From: Deltaproteobacteria bacterium
Lineage (GTDB): Bacteria > Desulfobacterota > Binatia > UBA1149 > JAJCZL01
Assembly (NCBI GenBank): GCA_029262415.1
Contig: JAJCZL010000057.1
Coordinates: forward strand, 62,001-126,000
Length of the DNA: 64,000 nucleotides
Reading direction: 5' to 3'
The notes under the pieces are model-generated. The model was not told the DNA's origin and ran no database searches. It saw only the letters and a program-made list of their open reading frames with translations. The translations under genes were made by a program, and so were the position numbers. This document shows positions 50,865-60,148 of this stretch, in pieces; position 1 is the first letter of the stretch, and the number at the start of each line of letters is the position of its first letter.

Positions 50865-51977
50865 ATGCCCGACCACATCACCCACGACCCAATGTACAAC
50901 ACCGTCGATCGCGACGATTTCGCGAGTATGATCGAGACCGGCCGGTATATGGTCCGTACCGACGCGTTCGATAAAATTATCTCGCAAACACACGATCACT
51001 TTTGGGACCCGACCGATCCGGCCTACATCGACTTCGAATCCCAGCCATTCGACCTGACTAAACAGACCGTAATGCCCTTGGACTTCACGCTCGAGATGAA
51101 CTGCGCGGTCAAAGACAAACTCGACGAGGGGCAGCAGATCGCGCTCGCGAACCAGGCGGTGCGCTGGTCGATCTCACAGCTGCTGCACGGGGAACAAGGT
51201 GCCCTGTCGCTGTCGGCCAGCCTGTGCCACATCATGCGCGACCCGGGCGCGGTGGAGTACGCGTCAAACCAAGTCCGTGAAGAGGCGCGGCACGTTACCG
51301 GCTTCACCAACTACGTGAAGGCCCGTTACGGCACTCCTCTTCCCTGCGGCGCCACACTCGCCGCCACGCTGTCAGACCTCGTGCTCGCCCCCGAGGTTTA
51401 CAAAAAGCTGGTCGGAATGCAGATGCTGGTCGAAGGTCTTGCAATGGGCGCATTCGCGACATTTCACTCCAAGACCAACGACCCTCTGCTCCAACGGCTC
51501 GTGCAATTGGTGATGACCGACGAAGCTTTTCACCACAAATTCGGCAAAATTTGGGCCGACAACACAGTTCCGCAACTGAGCGAAGACGAGCACCAGCGGG
51601 TCGAGGAGTGGGCGGCAAAGGTCTTTCAAACGATCTTCTTCAACCTCGCCAACGCCGAACAACGCCGGATGATCTACGCCGAATTCGGACTGGACTGGAA
51701 GTGGGTGGCCGGTGCGATCCAAGAAGCGTTCACAGACACCGAGCGCCGCCGCCTGCTCTCGCAGAACACCAACATTTTCCGCGTTCTCATCAAAACCCTT
51801 CTCAAAGCCGGCATCATCACCGATCGCACACGCGATATTTACGCGGCATGGGTCGATATGGATGAGTTACACCGTGAAGACGACGAGGTCGTCGGTACAG
51901 ACGTGGCCGAAGAAGGCATCGCCTACCTGCGCGACATTAACCAGCACCGCAAGAAGCTCGGCCGCGGCCTAAAGTAG
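50865..51977 (+). CDS. ferritin-like di-iron carboxylate protein
   Basis: This 370-residue protein has a four-helix ferritin-like core with a complete di-iron set: E110 (HGEQGAL), E140xxH143 (REEARHV), E190 (LVEGLAM) and E220xxH223 (DEAFHHKF). Such proteins activate O2 for N- or C-oxygenation, desaturation or radical generation; AurF-like N-oxygenases and R2-like oxidases are the closest ideas, but the substrate is not readable. It starts at the ATG at 50865, 22 codons inside the ORF track entry and 4 nt after the TetR stop. Co-transcription with TetR and the PPOX enzyme suggests a regulated oxidation pathway. Confidence 0.8.
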   Translation: MPDHITHDPMYNTVDRDDFASMIETGRYMVRTDAFDKIISQTHDHFWDPTDPAYIDFESQPFDLTKQTVMPLDFTLEMNCAVKDKLDEGQQIALANQAVRWSISQLLHGEQGALSLSASLCHIMRDPGAVEYASNQVREEARHVTGFTNYVKARYGTPLPCGATLAATLSDLVLAPEVYKKLVGMQMLVEGLAMGAFATFHSKTNDPLLQRLVQLVMTDEAFHHKFGKIWADNTVPQLSEDEHQRVEEWAAKVFQTIFFNLANAEQRRMIYAEFGLDWKWVAGAIQEAFTDTERRRLLSQNTNIFRVLIKTLLKAGIITDRTRDIYAAWVDMDELHREDDEVVGTDVAEEGIAYLRDINQHRKKLGRGLK

Positions 51978-52026
51978 TCACACGCCCCACACCGGGTCAG
52001 ATGCCGTTTTTCGTGGTCGGGTCGCT

Positions 52027-52329
52027 TCAGCGCGAGGATGCGATTCGGTTGTAGATCGTGCTGATTACGAAGCCGGCGGTGAAGCCGAATGCGAAACCCC
52101 ACGCCGCACCGACCACACTGCCGAGCCAGCTGACCCGGTAGCCGACGAAGTACTGGCCGAGAAGCGCCAAGTGCGGGCCGACCACGTCGCCACCCTTGAG
52201 AAGAAGCCACGCGGTAGCTAGGAATACGCCCAGCGCACACACGGCGCCGAAGGCGACGGCCTGCACCGTCGCATTCAGCAGGATGAGCCTGATGCGCACG
52301 CTCTTTTCGATCTCTTCGATATCCGTCAC
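52027..52329 (-). CDS. small membrane protein homologous to the tail of its neighbour
   Basis: This 100-residue protein starts at a GTG at 52329; the ORF track entry begins 96 codons too early. It has two predicted helices (VQAVAFGAVCALGVFLATAWLLL and WLGSVVGAAWGFAFGFTAGFVIS) with a Gly-rich second helix. The pattern FLATxxLxxKGGxxxG...LLxxYxxGxxxSxxGxVVGxxxGFxxGF also forms the C-terminal tail of the adjacent flavoprotein, so it is a duplicated membrane module. It starts 23 nt after that gene's stop. The function is unknown; it may form a membrane complex with the flavoprotein. Confidence 0.72.
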   Translation of the reverse strand: MTDIEEIEKSVRIRLILLNATVQAVAFGAVCALGVFLATAWLLLKGGDVVGPHLALLGQYFVGYRVSWLGSVVGAAWGFAFGFTAGFVISTIYNRIASSR

Positions 52330-52352
52330 GGTTAACCCAACTCGGCCATACT

Positions 52353-54176
52353 CTAGATGTGATCGAGGAGGCGACGCAAGAGTCTTTGCTCGGCACGGCG
52401 TTTTAACACTGCCATTGAGACGAACACAACAGCGTTGCGAAGGAACGCGAATAGGTACCCGACAACAAAACCGGTCAAAAAGCCGTAGACGCCGCCGACG
52501 ACGGCTCCCCAAAAGCTGATCGCAAAGCCCGGGTAGTAGTGGCTCAAAAGACCGAGGGTCGCACCCGCGTCGGGACCGCCCTTGATTACAAGAATCAGGG
52601 TTGCCAGAAAAAGGCACACGCTGGAGACGATCCCGAGCGCGGTACCCAGGGCCACGCGGTCGAGCTTGGAGAAGACGTTCTCAACCGCGCCTTCGATCAT
52701 GACACCGACGGCGTCGACGTTCTCGAGGGTTTCGGCCGCGTCCTCGGAGATCTCCTCGTGGTACTCAGCGTCGGTGTTTACCGCCCACAGGTCGTTGTCT
52801 GCGCCGAACATCAGGTTCTCGACAGCGTACATGCCGGTGAGCATCGCGTGGTCTTGGTTGTTGTAGCGGTGCAGACCGTTGCGACCTATGGTCTGCAGGT
52901 TCTCGAGATTGTCGACGAACTCGCGAACCACGGAGAGGTACTGGGCATAGGCGGCATCGTAGACCGGGTAGGCCTTCTCCACGCGTACCACGCAGCCATC
53001 GACGATGTCTTCGACTTGGGCCAGACCGACCTTCTCAACCTCGCGCTTACCGAGCGCAATCAGTTCGTCGTCAGGCATAGACCAAACTTCGTCGCCCTCG
53101 GTGCAAAAGTACTCGAGACCGAGACTCGTCTGTACGGTGTTCGGCACCATGTCCGGGCTCCAATTCAGGTAGTTCTGGATGCGCCCAACGTGGACATCGG
53201 GGTCGTGAATATAGATCCAGTTATCGGGGAACAGGTCGCGCTTGTTCACAACCAAGCATACGGTAAGGAAGTCGCGGTAACTCAAATGGTCGGCTGCCGC
53301 CAACACCTCGGGCGGAGCCGGCGGATCCATGCCCCGGATCAACTCGGTAACCGGCATGCTCGAGATAAAGTCGCCGCCCTCGATCGTGGTGGTTTGCCCG
53401 TTTCCGTTGCCGACGACAACCCCAAGAATCTTGTTGCCGTCGCGCTTGATCGCGCGCACGCCCGACTCCATGCGCACGCTGCCACCACGCTTTTCTATTT
53501 CTTCGGTCACCGCGCGCCACATCATGCCGGGCCCGAGCCGCGGATAGTCGAACTCTTCGATCAGAGTTTTGATGGTCTTCTTGGGTGTGAAGAACATGCT
53601 GACGACCGCGGTCTTGAGCGACAGGTCTTTGATCCGCTGCGCCGCCCACTCCGCCTTTAGTTCGGAGCACGGCACCCCCCACACTTTCTCCGTGTAGGTC
53701 TTGAAGAACGTCTCAAACAGGCGTTTGCCGAAACGGTTGGTTACCCATTGTTCGAAGGTATCTTCTTCGCGATACGGGAAAAGCTGCCAGCGGATATAGC
53801 TGCAGCCGATAAGAATCGCCTGGAAGAAGCCGAGCCCGAACAGCGCGTTCCATGGCTTGAGAGGATAGTGGAAATACTTGCCGTTGTAGTAGATGCGCGA
53901 CAGGCGCGGTCTGCGCAGAAATTGATCGCCGAGAACTTCTTTCCACATCTCCTGCACCTGCTTCACTTTGGTGAAGAAACGGTGCCCGCCCATGTCGAAA
54001 TGAAATCCGCGATAGTTGTCGGTACGGGCCAGGCCGCCGACGATGTCGGCCTTCTCGAGCACAGTCGGCGTCAACCCGAGCTTGCTCAGCTGATAAGCAG
54101 CGGTTAGGCCGGCCGGGCCCGCTCCGATAACCACAACCTTCTTGTCAGTGTCGATCGGCTTTGATTCAGAAGACAA
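52353..54176 (-). CDS. UDP-galactopyranose-mutase-like flavoprotein with C-terminal membrane tail
   Basis: This flavoprotein has about 607 residues. The FAD Rossmann motif is VVVIGAGPAGLTAAYQL; VGGLARTDNYRGFHFDMGGHRFF and FKTYTEKVWGVPCSEL resemble UDP-galactopyranose mutase and its amine-oxidase/protoporphyrinogen-oxidase relatives. Residues about 500-607 are an added membrane module with two helices, also present as the separate small protein next door. The likely start is a TTG at 54176 preceded by AGGAAA; the ORF track start (54257) is not supported. It lies next to a paralogous flavoprotein in a glycan locus, so sugar-nucleotide or polyprenyl-lipid redox chemistry is likely, but the substrate is unknown. 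Confidence 0.72.
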   Translation of the reverse strand: MSSESKPIDTDKKVVVIGAGPAGLTAAYQLSKLGLTPTVLEKADIVGGLARTDNYRGFHFDMGGHRFFTKVKQVQEMWKEVLGDQFLRRPRLSRIYYNGKYFHYPLKPWNALFGLGFFQAILIGCSYIRWQLFPYREEDTFEQWVTNRFGKRLFETFFKTYTEKVWGVPCSELKAEWAAQRIKDLSLKTAVVSMFFTPKKTIKTLIEEFDYPRLGPGMMWRAVTEEIEKRGGSVRMESGVRAIKRDGNKILGVVVGNGNGQTTTIEGGDFISSMPVTELIRGMDPPAPPEVLAAADHLSYRDFLTVCLVVNKRDLFPDNWIYIHDPDVHVGRIQNYLNWSPDMVPNTVQTSLGLEYFCTEGDEVWSMPDDELIALGKREVEKVGLAQVEDIVDGCVVRVEKAYPVYDAAYAQYLSVVREFVDNLENLQTIGRNGLHRYNNQDHAMLTGMYAVENLMFGADNDLWAVNTDAEYHEEISEDAAETLENVDAVGVMIEGAVENVFSKLDRVALGTALGIVSSVCLFLATLILVIKGGPDAGATLGLLSHYYPGFAISFWGAVVGGVYGFLTGFVVGYLFAFLRNAVVFVSMAVLKRRAEQRLLRRLLDHI

Positions 54177-54284
54177 TTTCCTAGATTCCCCCACCAAGAC
54201 TGCTGCCGGCGCCGCAGAACCACGCAATGCTATACAGTGGCAGTTTACCGCTTCCAAGCCATGGTTTCTGCAGGTTCTAGAGAC

Positions 54285-55727
54285 TCAATCCTCGACCACG
54301 TGGGTCGCGAATATCCGCCGGTAGTCTTGCCATCGGGCCAGGTCAAAGCCACCGTCGGCCGACAGACACCGGCAGGCCGCATTCGCCATGTAGAGCGCGT
54401 GGTGGGTGTTATCGTGGGCGAAAAGCCCTTGGCGGCCAAAACTAAGCAACCGAGGTATCGCCTCCGCCCAGGCATCAAGACGCGCGAAATGCGTGTCGTA
54501 GCCCTTGCGATAGATCGGATAGGCCTGCGCAAGACGTCGGACGGCGACCTCGGCGACCCGGCTACGCACCGGCAAGCCCGCGTTCTCCAAAGCCGACCGC
54601 ACCAGCGCACCGAGTTCTTCGTCCGACGCAGACCACTCCGGACCTCCAGCCGCACACGGTAGTTCCGCGCAGAGCACGGTGCGCCCCGACGGGATGTCGC
54701 TGTCGCTGTAGTTCTTGGGTTCCGAGATTCGGGTCACGGCAACGTTTGCTTCGGGGAAATAGTGGGCATCAAACTCCGTAAACTGGTCCTGCTCGAGGAC
54801 TAGATAGACCAGCAGCATCGCGCGGAACTCGACACGCTTAGCGGCCTCGAGCACTTCGAGCGGTGCCGCCGGCTGCGCAGCGCCGGCCAGCACCGAGATC
54901 GGGATTGTAGACCAAATGTAGTCGGCAGCGATCGTCTCGGCCGAACCGAAGTGCTCGACCACGACCTCACAGGCAGTAGCGCCGCGCGGCCGAGACGAGT
55001 CAAAATCCGGCAGCCGGACTTCACTGACCGAGGTGTTCAATCGGATGTCCGCACCCGCATCGCTGGCCGCCGCCGCATAGGCCTCTGATATCCGGCCGAA
55101 TCCACCGCGGGGGTAGAAGAACCTCCCGGCGCCTTGCGGCTTTAAGCCGGGGACGGCGTTCAAAACCTTACGCACCAGCTTACCGGGCGAGTTCGCCGAC
55201 ACCCGACGCGCCGCTTGCACGGCGTCAAGTTCATCAGGGTCCACACCCCAGATCTTGCGCGCGTAGGGGATATAGAAGTCTTCGGCGATGGTTGGGCCGA
55301 GGCCGGCCGCCAGCGATGCCGAGAACGATGGCTCGGCGGCTTTGTCCCGCGTTGAGAAAGGCTTGGCCAAGATGTCACGGGCGACTTTAAGCGCGAAGGA
55401 GGGAGGTAGTCGAAATGCGAGATCGATCGGTTTGAGTGGGAAGTGGATCCAACGCCCCTGTAAGCGGATGCGGCCGTGCCGCGGCCTGTCGAGTAGATCA
55501 TCGCCTAATAAGCCGCGGATCTCGGCGAGTATCTGGGGATCACACGATGGGTGCAGGCGGTGGCTTCCGTAGTCTACGCGAACATCGGCGAGCGTGAACG
55601 AGCCGGCATTGCCGCCGACCACGGCGTTGCGTTCGATGAGAGTCACCTCAGCGCGTTGGTTGCGCGCGAGTTCATAGGCCGCACCGAGACCGGCGGGCCC
55701 ACCACCGAGGATGACGACTTTGGTCAC
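54285..55727 (-). CDS. UDP-galactopyranose-mutase-like flavoprotein
   Basis: This is a 480-residue FAD protein from the GTG at 55727, which overlaps the preceding gene's TGA (GTGA). It has VVILGGGPAGLGAAYEL, VVGGNAGSF, DYGSHRLHP and FYIPYARKIWGVDPDEL, which align with the GAGPAGL, VGGLART, DMGGHRFF and TYTEKVWGVPCSEL motifs of the next gene. The two are therefore paralogues within the UGM-like amine-oxidase group, here without the membrane tail. The ORF track extends 81 codons too far upstream. The substrate is unknown. Confidence 0.75.
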   Translation of the reverse strand: MTKVVILGGGPAGLGAAYELARNQRAEVTLIERNAVVGGNAGSFTLADVRVDYGSHRLHPSCDPQILAEIRGLLGDDLLDRPRHGRIRLQGRWIHFPLKPIDLAFRLPPSFALKVARDILAKPFSTRDKAAEPSFSASLAAGLGPTIAEDFYIPYARKIWGVDPDELDAVQAARRVSANSPGKLVRKVLNAVPGLKPQGAGRFFYPRGGFGRISEAYAAAASDAGADIRLNTSVSEVRLPDFDSSRPRGATACEVVVEHFGSAETIAADYIWSTIPISVLAGAAQPAAPLEVLEAAKRVEFRAMLLVYLVLEQDQFTEFDAHYFPEANVAVTRISEPKNYSDSDIPSGRTVLCAELPCAAGGPEWSASDEELGALVRSALENAGLPVRSRVAEVAVRRLAQAYPIYRKGYDTHFARLDAWAEAIPRLLSFGRQGLFAHDNTHHALYMANAACRCLSADGGFDLARWQDYRRIFATHVVED

Positions 55728-56674
55728 GCCCTTTCGACTCCTGCGTCGCCCGGTGCAACACCGCGCCGTAGCGACAAATAGAACACCGCGCCGCACGCAG
55801 CCCCGGCGATGAGAACCGTCTCCCAAACAAGCCCGGCCGCGACTGCCGGCGCCGGCGCGATACCGAAGCGCGCGAGTAGCGCCGCGAATGCGGCCTCTCT
55901 GACCCCGATGCCACCCATACTCACCGGCACCATCGCCGCGAGCTTGGCGAGCGGCCACGCAAACAACCACCCACCGGCATCAAGATCGATCCCGCAGGCC
56001 GCACCGAGGTTTGCGTTCAAGAATACGAAAACCCCCTGGACCAAACAGGAAAGTGCGACTGCTGTAGTGATCCGGCTTGCCGAGGTCGAGGCCGCCGCCG
56101 CACGCATCGCGCCGCGTACTTTAACAACACGATCGGGAAGCCATCCGGGTGCCGGGAACGCGAGAAGCACCGCAACGGCCAGCGCGGCACCACAGACCGC
56201 CAGCGCGGTCACGGCGACGATCGCCGCATCAGCGCGGGTCAGCGTCGCGTGCGACGCTGCCGCGCCGGTGAGAACGAACCCGAGCAAGACACCGGTGTCG
56301 ATCAACCGATCGAGTACACTACCGAACACGACTGCCTGCTTGGCCTCGCGCGAGCGCATCGCTACACCGGCGCGAACCACGTCACCACCGGCCACCGACG
56401 GAAGAAACAGATTGGCGAACAGTCCGGCAAAGTAGGCACGAAGCGTCTCCCGATATCTGTTGCCCGCCGCGTGGGCGTCGATCAACAGATGCCACTTGTA
56501 GGCGCCGACGCAATGGGCGGCGATAAATGCCGCCAGACAAGCCGTCCAAAGCCACAGCGGCACCGTCGACAGTGCAACGCGAAGTTCTGCACGCGGCAGA
56601 TACGCGAAAAGCGCCGCCAGAATCACCGCGCTGGCAAGCAGACGCAGGAGTGGTCCGCGCGGCGGCAGTTTCAC
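55724..56674 (-). CDS. lysylphosphatidylglycerol synthase TM region / flippase-like membrane protein
   Basis: This 316-residue polytopic membrane protein has about eight helices and the UPF0104/LPG_synthase_TM signature LFLPSVAGGDVVRAGVAMRS and VVFGSVLDRLIDTG. It lacks the soluble GNAT synthase domain of MprF, so it is the flippase-like half only; such proteins often sit in glycolipid loci and may move lipid-linked intermediates. The GTG start at 56674 overlaps the stop of the GT2 gene (GTGA), and its own stop overlaps the next gene's GTG. This is a tightly coupled part of the locus. Confidence 0.83.
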   Translation of the reverse strand: MKLPPRGPLLRLLASAVILAALFAYLPRAELRVALSTVPLWLWTACLAAFIAAHCVGAYKWHLLIDAHAAGNRYRETLRAYFAGLFANLFLPSVAGGDVVRAGVAMRSREAKQAVVFGSVLDRLIDTGVLLGFVLTGAAASHATLTRADAAIVAVTALAVCGAALAVAVLLAFPAPGWLPDRVVKVRGAMRAAAASTSASRITTAVALSCLVQGVFVFLNANLGAACGIDLDAGGWLFAWPLAKLAAMVPVSMGGIGVREAAFAALLARFGIAPAPAVAAGLVWETVLIAGAACGAVFYLSLRRGVAPGDAGVERA

Positions 56675-57561
56675 CGCGAACGCGACCCCAGGCCGGTACG
56701 CGCGATCTGATCGGACAACAACCCTATCGCCCAAATGATAACCGCACCCAAGTACCCGAGCACCACCGTTTCAGAAAGGTTCTCGAGCGTAAGGTCGTAG
56801 ATAAACTTGGCGGTCGCGCCAAGGAATAGAACCGCGCCGAGTGGTAGAAAAATCTTCAGCGGATTGAAATACACAATCGTGCGCACGATCAGTAGAAAAA
56901 ATTGATAGGCGTGCTTCGGGCGAATCTTGGATTGCCCGATCCGTGCCCGGTAGTTAATCGGCACGTAGTCGACGAGGTAATCGTTACACAGCATTGAGAG
57001 TGTGATCGTCGTAGTGAAAGAGAAACCCGAGGGCAGAATGTGCTCGAACCGATTAACGACATCCCTGCGCATCACGCGCAACCCGGAGTTGAGGTCGGGG
57101 ATGTCACGCTCGGCGAGGTAAGAAGCGAGCCTTTGCAGAAACCATTTCGCCGGCTTGCGAATGGCCGGCACGTGCACATCCGCGCCGGTACGCGCACCCA
57201 CGACCATGTCGTAACTGCCCGCACGCTCGAGCATCTCAGGGATCGCTTCAGCGGGGTAGGTACCGTCAGCATCGGTGATGACGATGGTGTCGAAACGGGC
57301 GCGCCGGATTCCCGTTTTCAGCGAGGCTCCATAGCCGCGGTTAACCGGGTGCCGCAGCACTTCGACCCCGGTGGCCTCCGCCCGGCCGGCGGTTTTGTCG
57401 GTCGATCCGTCATCCACGACGAGGATCTCGTGCTCTATACCCGCGCCCTCGAGCACCTCGCGCAGATGCGCTACCTCTTCGCCGATCGCTTCCTGCTCGT
57501 TGAACGCCGGAATGACAACCGTCACCCCCTGTCTGCCATTGCCCGCTTGCCTATCGACCAC
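56671..57561 (-). CDS. family 2 glycosyltransferase (DPM1/GtrB-like)
   Basis: This 296-residue GT2 enzyme starts VTVVIPAFNEQEAIGEEVAHL and has the nucleotide-sugar block ILVVDDGSTDKT, the metal-binding DADGTYP and the RDIPDLNSGLRVMRRDVVNRF motif of polyprenyl-phosphate sugar synthases. Two hydrophobic helices at the C-terminus (about 225-275) fit the GtrB-type anchor. Such enzymes attach a sugar to undecaprenyl phosphate as donor for GT39/ArnT-type transferases, and a GT39 gene is directly upstream (29-nt gap). Confidence 0.88.
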   Translation of the reverse strand: MVDRQAGNGRQGVTVVIPAFNEQEAIGEEVAHLREVLEGAGIEHEILVVDDGSTDKTAGRAEATGVEVLRHPVNRGYGASLKTGIRRARFDTIVITDADGTYPAEAIPEMLERAGSYDMVVGARTGADVHVPAIRKPAKWFLQRLASYLAERDIPDLNSGLRVMRRDVVNRFEHILPSGFSFTTTITLSMLCNDYLVDYVPINYRARIGQSKIRPKHAYQFFLLIVRTIVYFNPLKIFLPLGAVLFLGATAKFIYDLTLENLSETVVLGYLGAVIIWAIGLLSDQIARTGLGSRSR

Positions 57562-57590
57562 CGCTCAAACCACCTTCCTTGCGCCGCCGA

Positions 57591-59276
57591 TCACCCCGGC
57601 GGGGTATCGGCACGCGCGACGAATATTGTTCCACCCCCCAACGTACCACCGAACTCCGCCACGGTGACAAAATCCTGCTCCACCGTAGCAGCCACGTCGG
57701 GATGCCCCGCACGCAAGGCTTCGGGGAAAAAATACAGTACCCAGGTACGATCCGCACTCCGCCGCACCTGGTCCAACTCTGCCGCGGTGCCGGTCCACGG
57801 CCAGCCGGTCGGATAATAGTGCATGTAGGGGTTAATCGTGATCCCGAGCAGCGCTACGTTGTCGCCCGGCGCCAGATTCTCGCGTACGTAGGCAAGCGCG
57901 CCCTCGAAGTCCTGTTTCGGCAGATAAGCCGTTGGTAACGCAAGGGAAAACACCGCGCAAGCCGCTCCGACCCCAAGCCCGCCGAGCGCCGGCGCAAGCC
58001 GTCGCGGTGCGCCGAGCAGCCTGACGCCGAAATCGCCGATTTGCATGGCGCCGGCAACGGCTATCAACAGCGCGTGGCCCAGCGAGAACACGAACAAGCG
58101 CGGCCATACGTGGTGAGAGGTCGCCAAGGTCGCGGCAAGGGTGATCAGAACGGGAAAGAAGAACAGCTCGACGAGTACCGCGTTGCGCGCAAAGAGCCGC
58201 AAGCATCCGGCAGCGAACACCAAGCCGCCGACGGCGAGCACGGCGCCGCCGACTCCGCCGACGCCCATACCTCGTAGGAGTTCTAAGAGCCCCCAGACCG
58301 GGTTGGTCCACTGGTCGGCCAGACCGCCATGGCGCGCAGAGGTGGCGAGAAACTGCGGCAGCACCGGGGCATATAGCGCAACGGTCAAAACCCCCGACAA
58401 GACGAAGCCATAGACAAACCCGAGAAACGGCTGCGCAGGCCGACCGTGGCGCGCGCGCGTCCCATGAATCAGAAACGTAACAAACTGCCCGCCTGCGATA
58501 AACACCATCGCTGGCTGGGTGTAGGCACCCAGTGCGACCGACGCTGCGTAGGCCGCCCAACGGCCGGGTCCGGGGACACGCATCGCACGCACCAGGAGTA
58601 CGCTTGCGAGAATCCCGAAGAACATCAGCGCCGTATACCCACGCGCGTTCTGGCTGAACCAAACGTGGTGGTAGGACAACGCCATCAACGCGGCGGCCGC
58701 GATCCCTTCGCGTCGGCCGATAGTCTGCGCAGCCAGCAGATACACTGCGACGATTGAGGCGACGCCGAAACCAACGGCGGGAAGCCGAAGCGCAACCGCA
58801 CGCTCGTCGAACACCAGCAGCAGCAGCTTCCACGATAGAGTGTAGATAAAGTGCTGATTCTGCGAGTTGTACGTCGTCATCGCCTCGGCGATGCCGAGGT
58901 CGCCGTAGTAGACGAAGGTCATGATCTCGTCGTACCAAAGCCCCGAGGTCAGAGAATGTAGGCGTAGTAGACAGGCGCCGACAACGACTGCAACCAGGGC
59001 TACCCACTCGGCAGCGTCGGCGGGCGCCAGCCGCGGCTCGGAGATAGCCGGGGGTGAGAGCTGCCGCCCGGAGATCCGGCTCGCGTACCCGGCCAACCCG
59101 GCGATCATCGCTCCGGCGCACAACCAGGCGACGCGAAGCGCGATACCGCCATCGGCGAGCTGGGTCCGCAACGGTTCAAGCGCACCGGGGTGGATAGGCA
59201 GGAGGATTTCATTCGGCACAACCAGGGCCAAGGTGGCCAAGAGCATCCCGCCGATGAAGAAGAAATAAATGATCAT
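57591..59276 (-). CDS. GT39/PMT-like membrane glycosyltransferase
   Basis: From the ATG at 59276 this is a 561-residue membrane protein; a TTG at 59312 is an alternative start. About 11-12 helices flank the periplasmic loop LTSGLWYDEIMTFVYYGD, which holds the DE motif of the GT39/PMT_2 family. The C-terminal loop GALAYVRENLAPGDNVALLG is soluble. Using a polyprenyl-phosphate sugar, probably that made by the adjacent GT2, it would glycosylate a periplasmic lipid or protein. A large overlapping ORF in another frame (57832-59121) is rejected as it is Arg-rich and without a fold. Confidence 0.82.
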   Translation of the reverse strand: MIIYFFFIGGMLLATLALVVPNEILLPIHPGALEPLRTQLADGGIALRVAWLCAGAMIAGLAGYASRISGRQLSPPAISEPRLAPADAAEWVALVAVVVGACLLRLHSLTSGLWYDEIMTFVYYGDLGIAEAMTTYNSQNQHFIYTLSWKLLLLVFDERAVALRLPAVGFGVASIVAVYLLAAQTIGRREGIAAAALMALSYHHVWFSQNARGYTALMFFGILASVLLVRAMRVPGPGRWAAYAASVALGAYTQPAMVFIAGGQFVTFLIHGTRARHGRPAQPFLGFVYGFVLSGVLTVALYAPVLPQFLATSARHGGLADQWTNPVWGLLELLRGMGVGGVGGAVLAVGGLVFAAGCLRLFARNAVLVELFFFPVLITLAATLATSHHVWPRLFVFSLGHALLIAVAGAMQIGDFGVRLLGAPRRLAPALGGLGVGAACAVFSLALPTAYLPKQDFEGALAYVRENLAPGDNVALLGITINPYMHYYPTGWPWTGTAAELDQVRRSADRTWVLYFFPEALRAGHPDVAATVEQDFVTVAEFGGTLGGGTIFVARADTPPG

Positions 59277-59314
59277 TTCGAGCCCAACCGACCGCCGTCG
59301 CGGCCCGAGCAATG

Positions 59315-60148
59315 CTACCGCTTTACTGCGCGAACCCCGATGATGACATCGAAGCAGGGGTCATAGGTGTCGAGTTCGTCGGCAGTCAGTTCCTCGCTCG
59401 CCAACCCGTGAAGCGCGGCACATGCCGCGAGCACGTTGCCATACCCTTCGATTCTGACATTCGACTCACCGAAGCAGCCCGCGAACAAGCGCCTGGCCGA
59501 TTGCGAGGTGAAGCGCCAATATTCGCCCCAGAAGTCTACGCCCTCGTGGCGCCCCACCCTGCTTATGCCGTGCGTCGTTACCAGCAACACTCCGCCGGGC
59601 GCGAGGATCCTCGATAGTTCACGAACGGCGCTCTCGAATTTGTAGATCATCTGGAGAGTCTGCGTGAGGATGATGCAGTCGAAGGTGCCGTCGGCGACCT
59701 GGCCGGCATCGGTCAGATCGGCAACGATAGTCGCTCCGGGCACATCGACCACCGACATGACGTCGCTGCCGGTGACGCAGCCTCCGCCAAACTTGTCGGT
59801 ATAAAACGAATCACCCATTTCCAGGACCCGACCGCGAATATCTCCGGCATGCTGCGCGAGGAATTTCTCGATGTAGTAGCGCTCAACGGGAAAACCACGA
59901 TCGAGCGCGAACAGCGTGCTGATCGGCACCAGCTTGCGCAAGCTGCCGAAATCGACACGACCGACGCGCGGCCACACCAAACCGAAACGGCGTCGGGCTG
60001 CCACGATCCGCGCGCGCACCGCCGGCGGTAACACCCGGCGCAAAGCGGTGAGAAGCTGATTGCGCAATCCAGGCGAAATCGGCCCGCCGACAGCGGCGGG
60101 TTCTATTCTTCCTTCTTGACGCAGAGGAACCCCGCGAAATTGTACCAC
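59315..60148 (-). CDS. SAM-dependent methyltransferase
   Basis: This is a 277-residue methyltransferase. The motif I region is degenerate (GRVLEMGDSFYTDKFGG), followed by VVDVPGATIVADLTD, FDCIILTQTLQMIY and LAPGGVLLVTTHGISRVG, which is typical of sugar or lipid methyltransferases in capsule/O-antigen loci. The N-terminal 50 residues are basic and helical. The start is a GTG at 60148, which overlaps the end of the CmoA-like gene by 46 nt; a later internal start cannot be excluded. The acceptor is unknown. Confidence 0.72.
   Translation of the reverse strand: MVQFRGVPLRQEGRIEPAAVGGPISPGLRNQLLTALRRVLPPAVRARIVAARRRFGLVWPRVGRVDFGSLRKLVPISTLFALDRGFPVERYYIEKFLAQHAGDIRGRVLEMGDSFYTDKFGGGCVTGSDVMSVVDVPGATIVADLTDAGQVADGTFDCIILTQTLQMIYKFESAVRELSRILAPGGVLLVTTHGISRVGRHEGVDFWGEYWRFTSQSARRLFAGCFGESNVRIEGYGNVLAACAALHGLASEELTADELDTYDPCFDVIIGVRAVKR

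Noticed and set aside
57832-59121. 429-aa Arg-rich ORF in another frame of the GT39 gene
   Set aside because: The competing frame encodes a polytopic membrane glycosyltransferase with family motifs; this frame has no fold.
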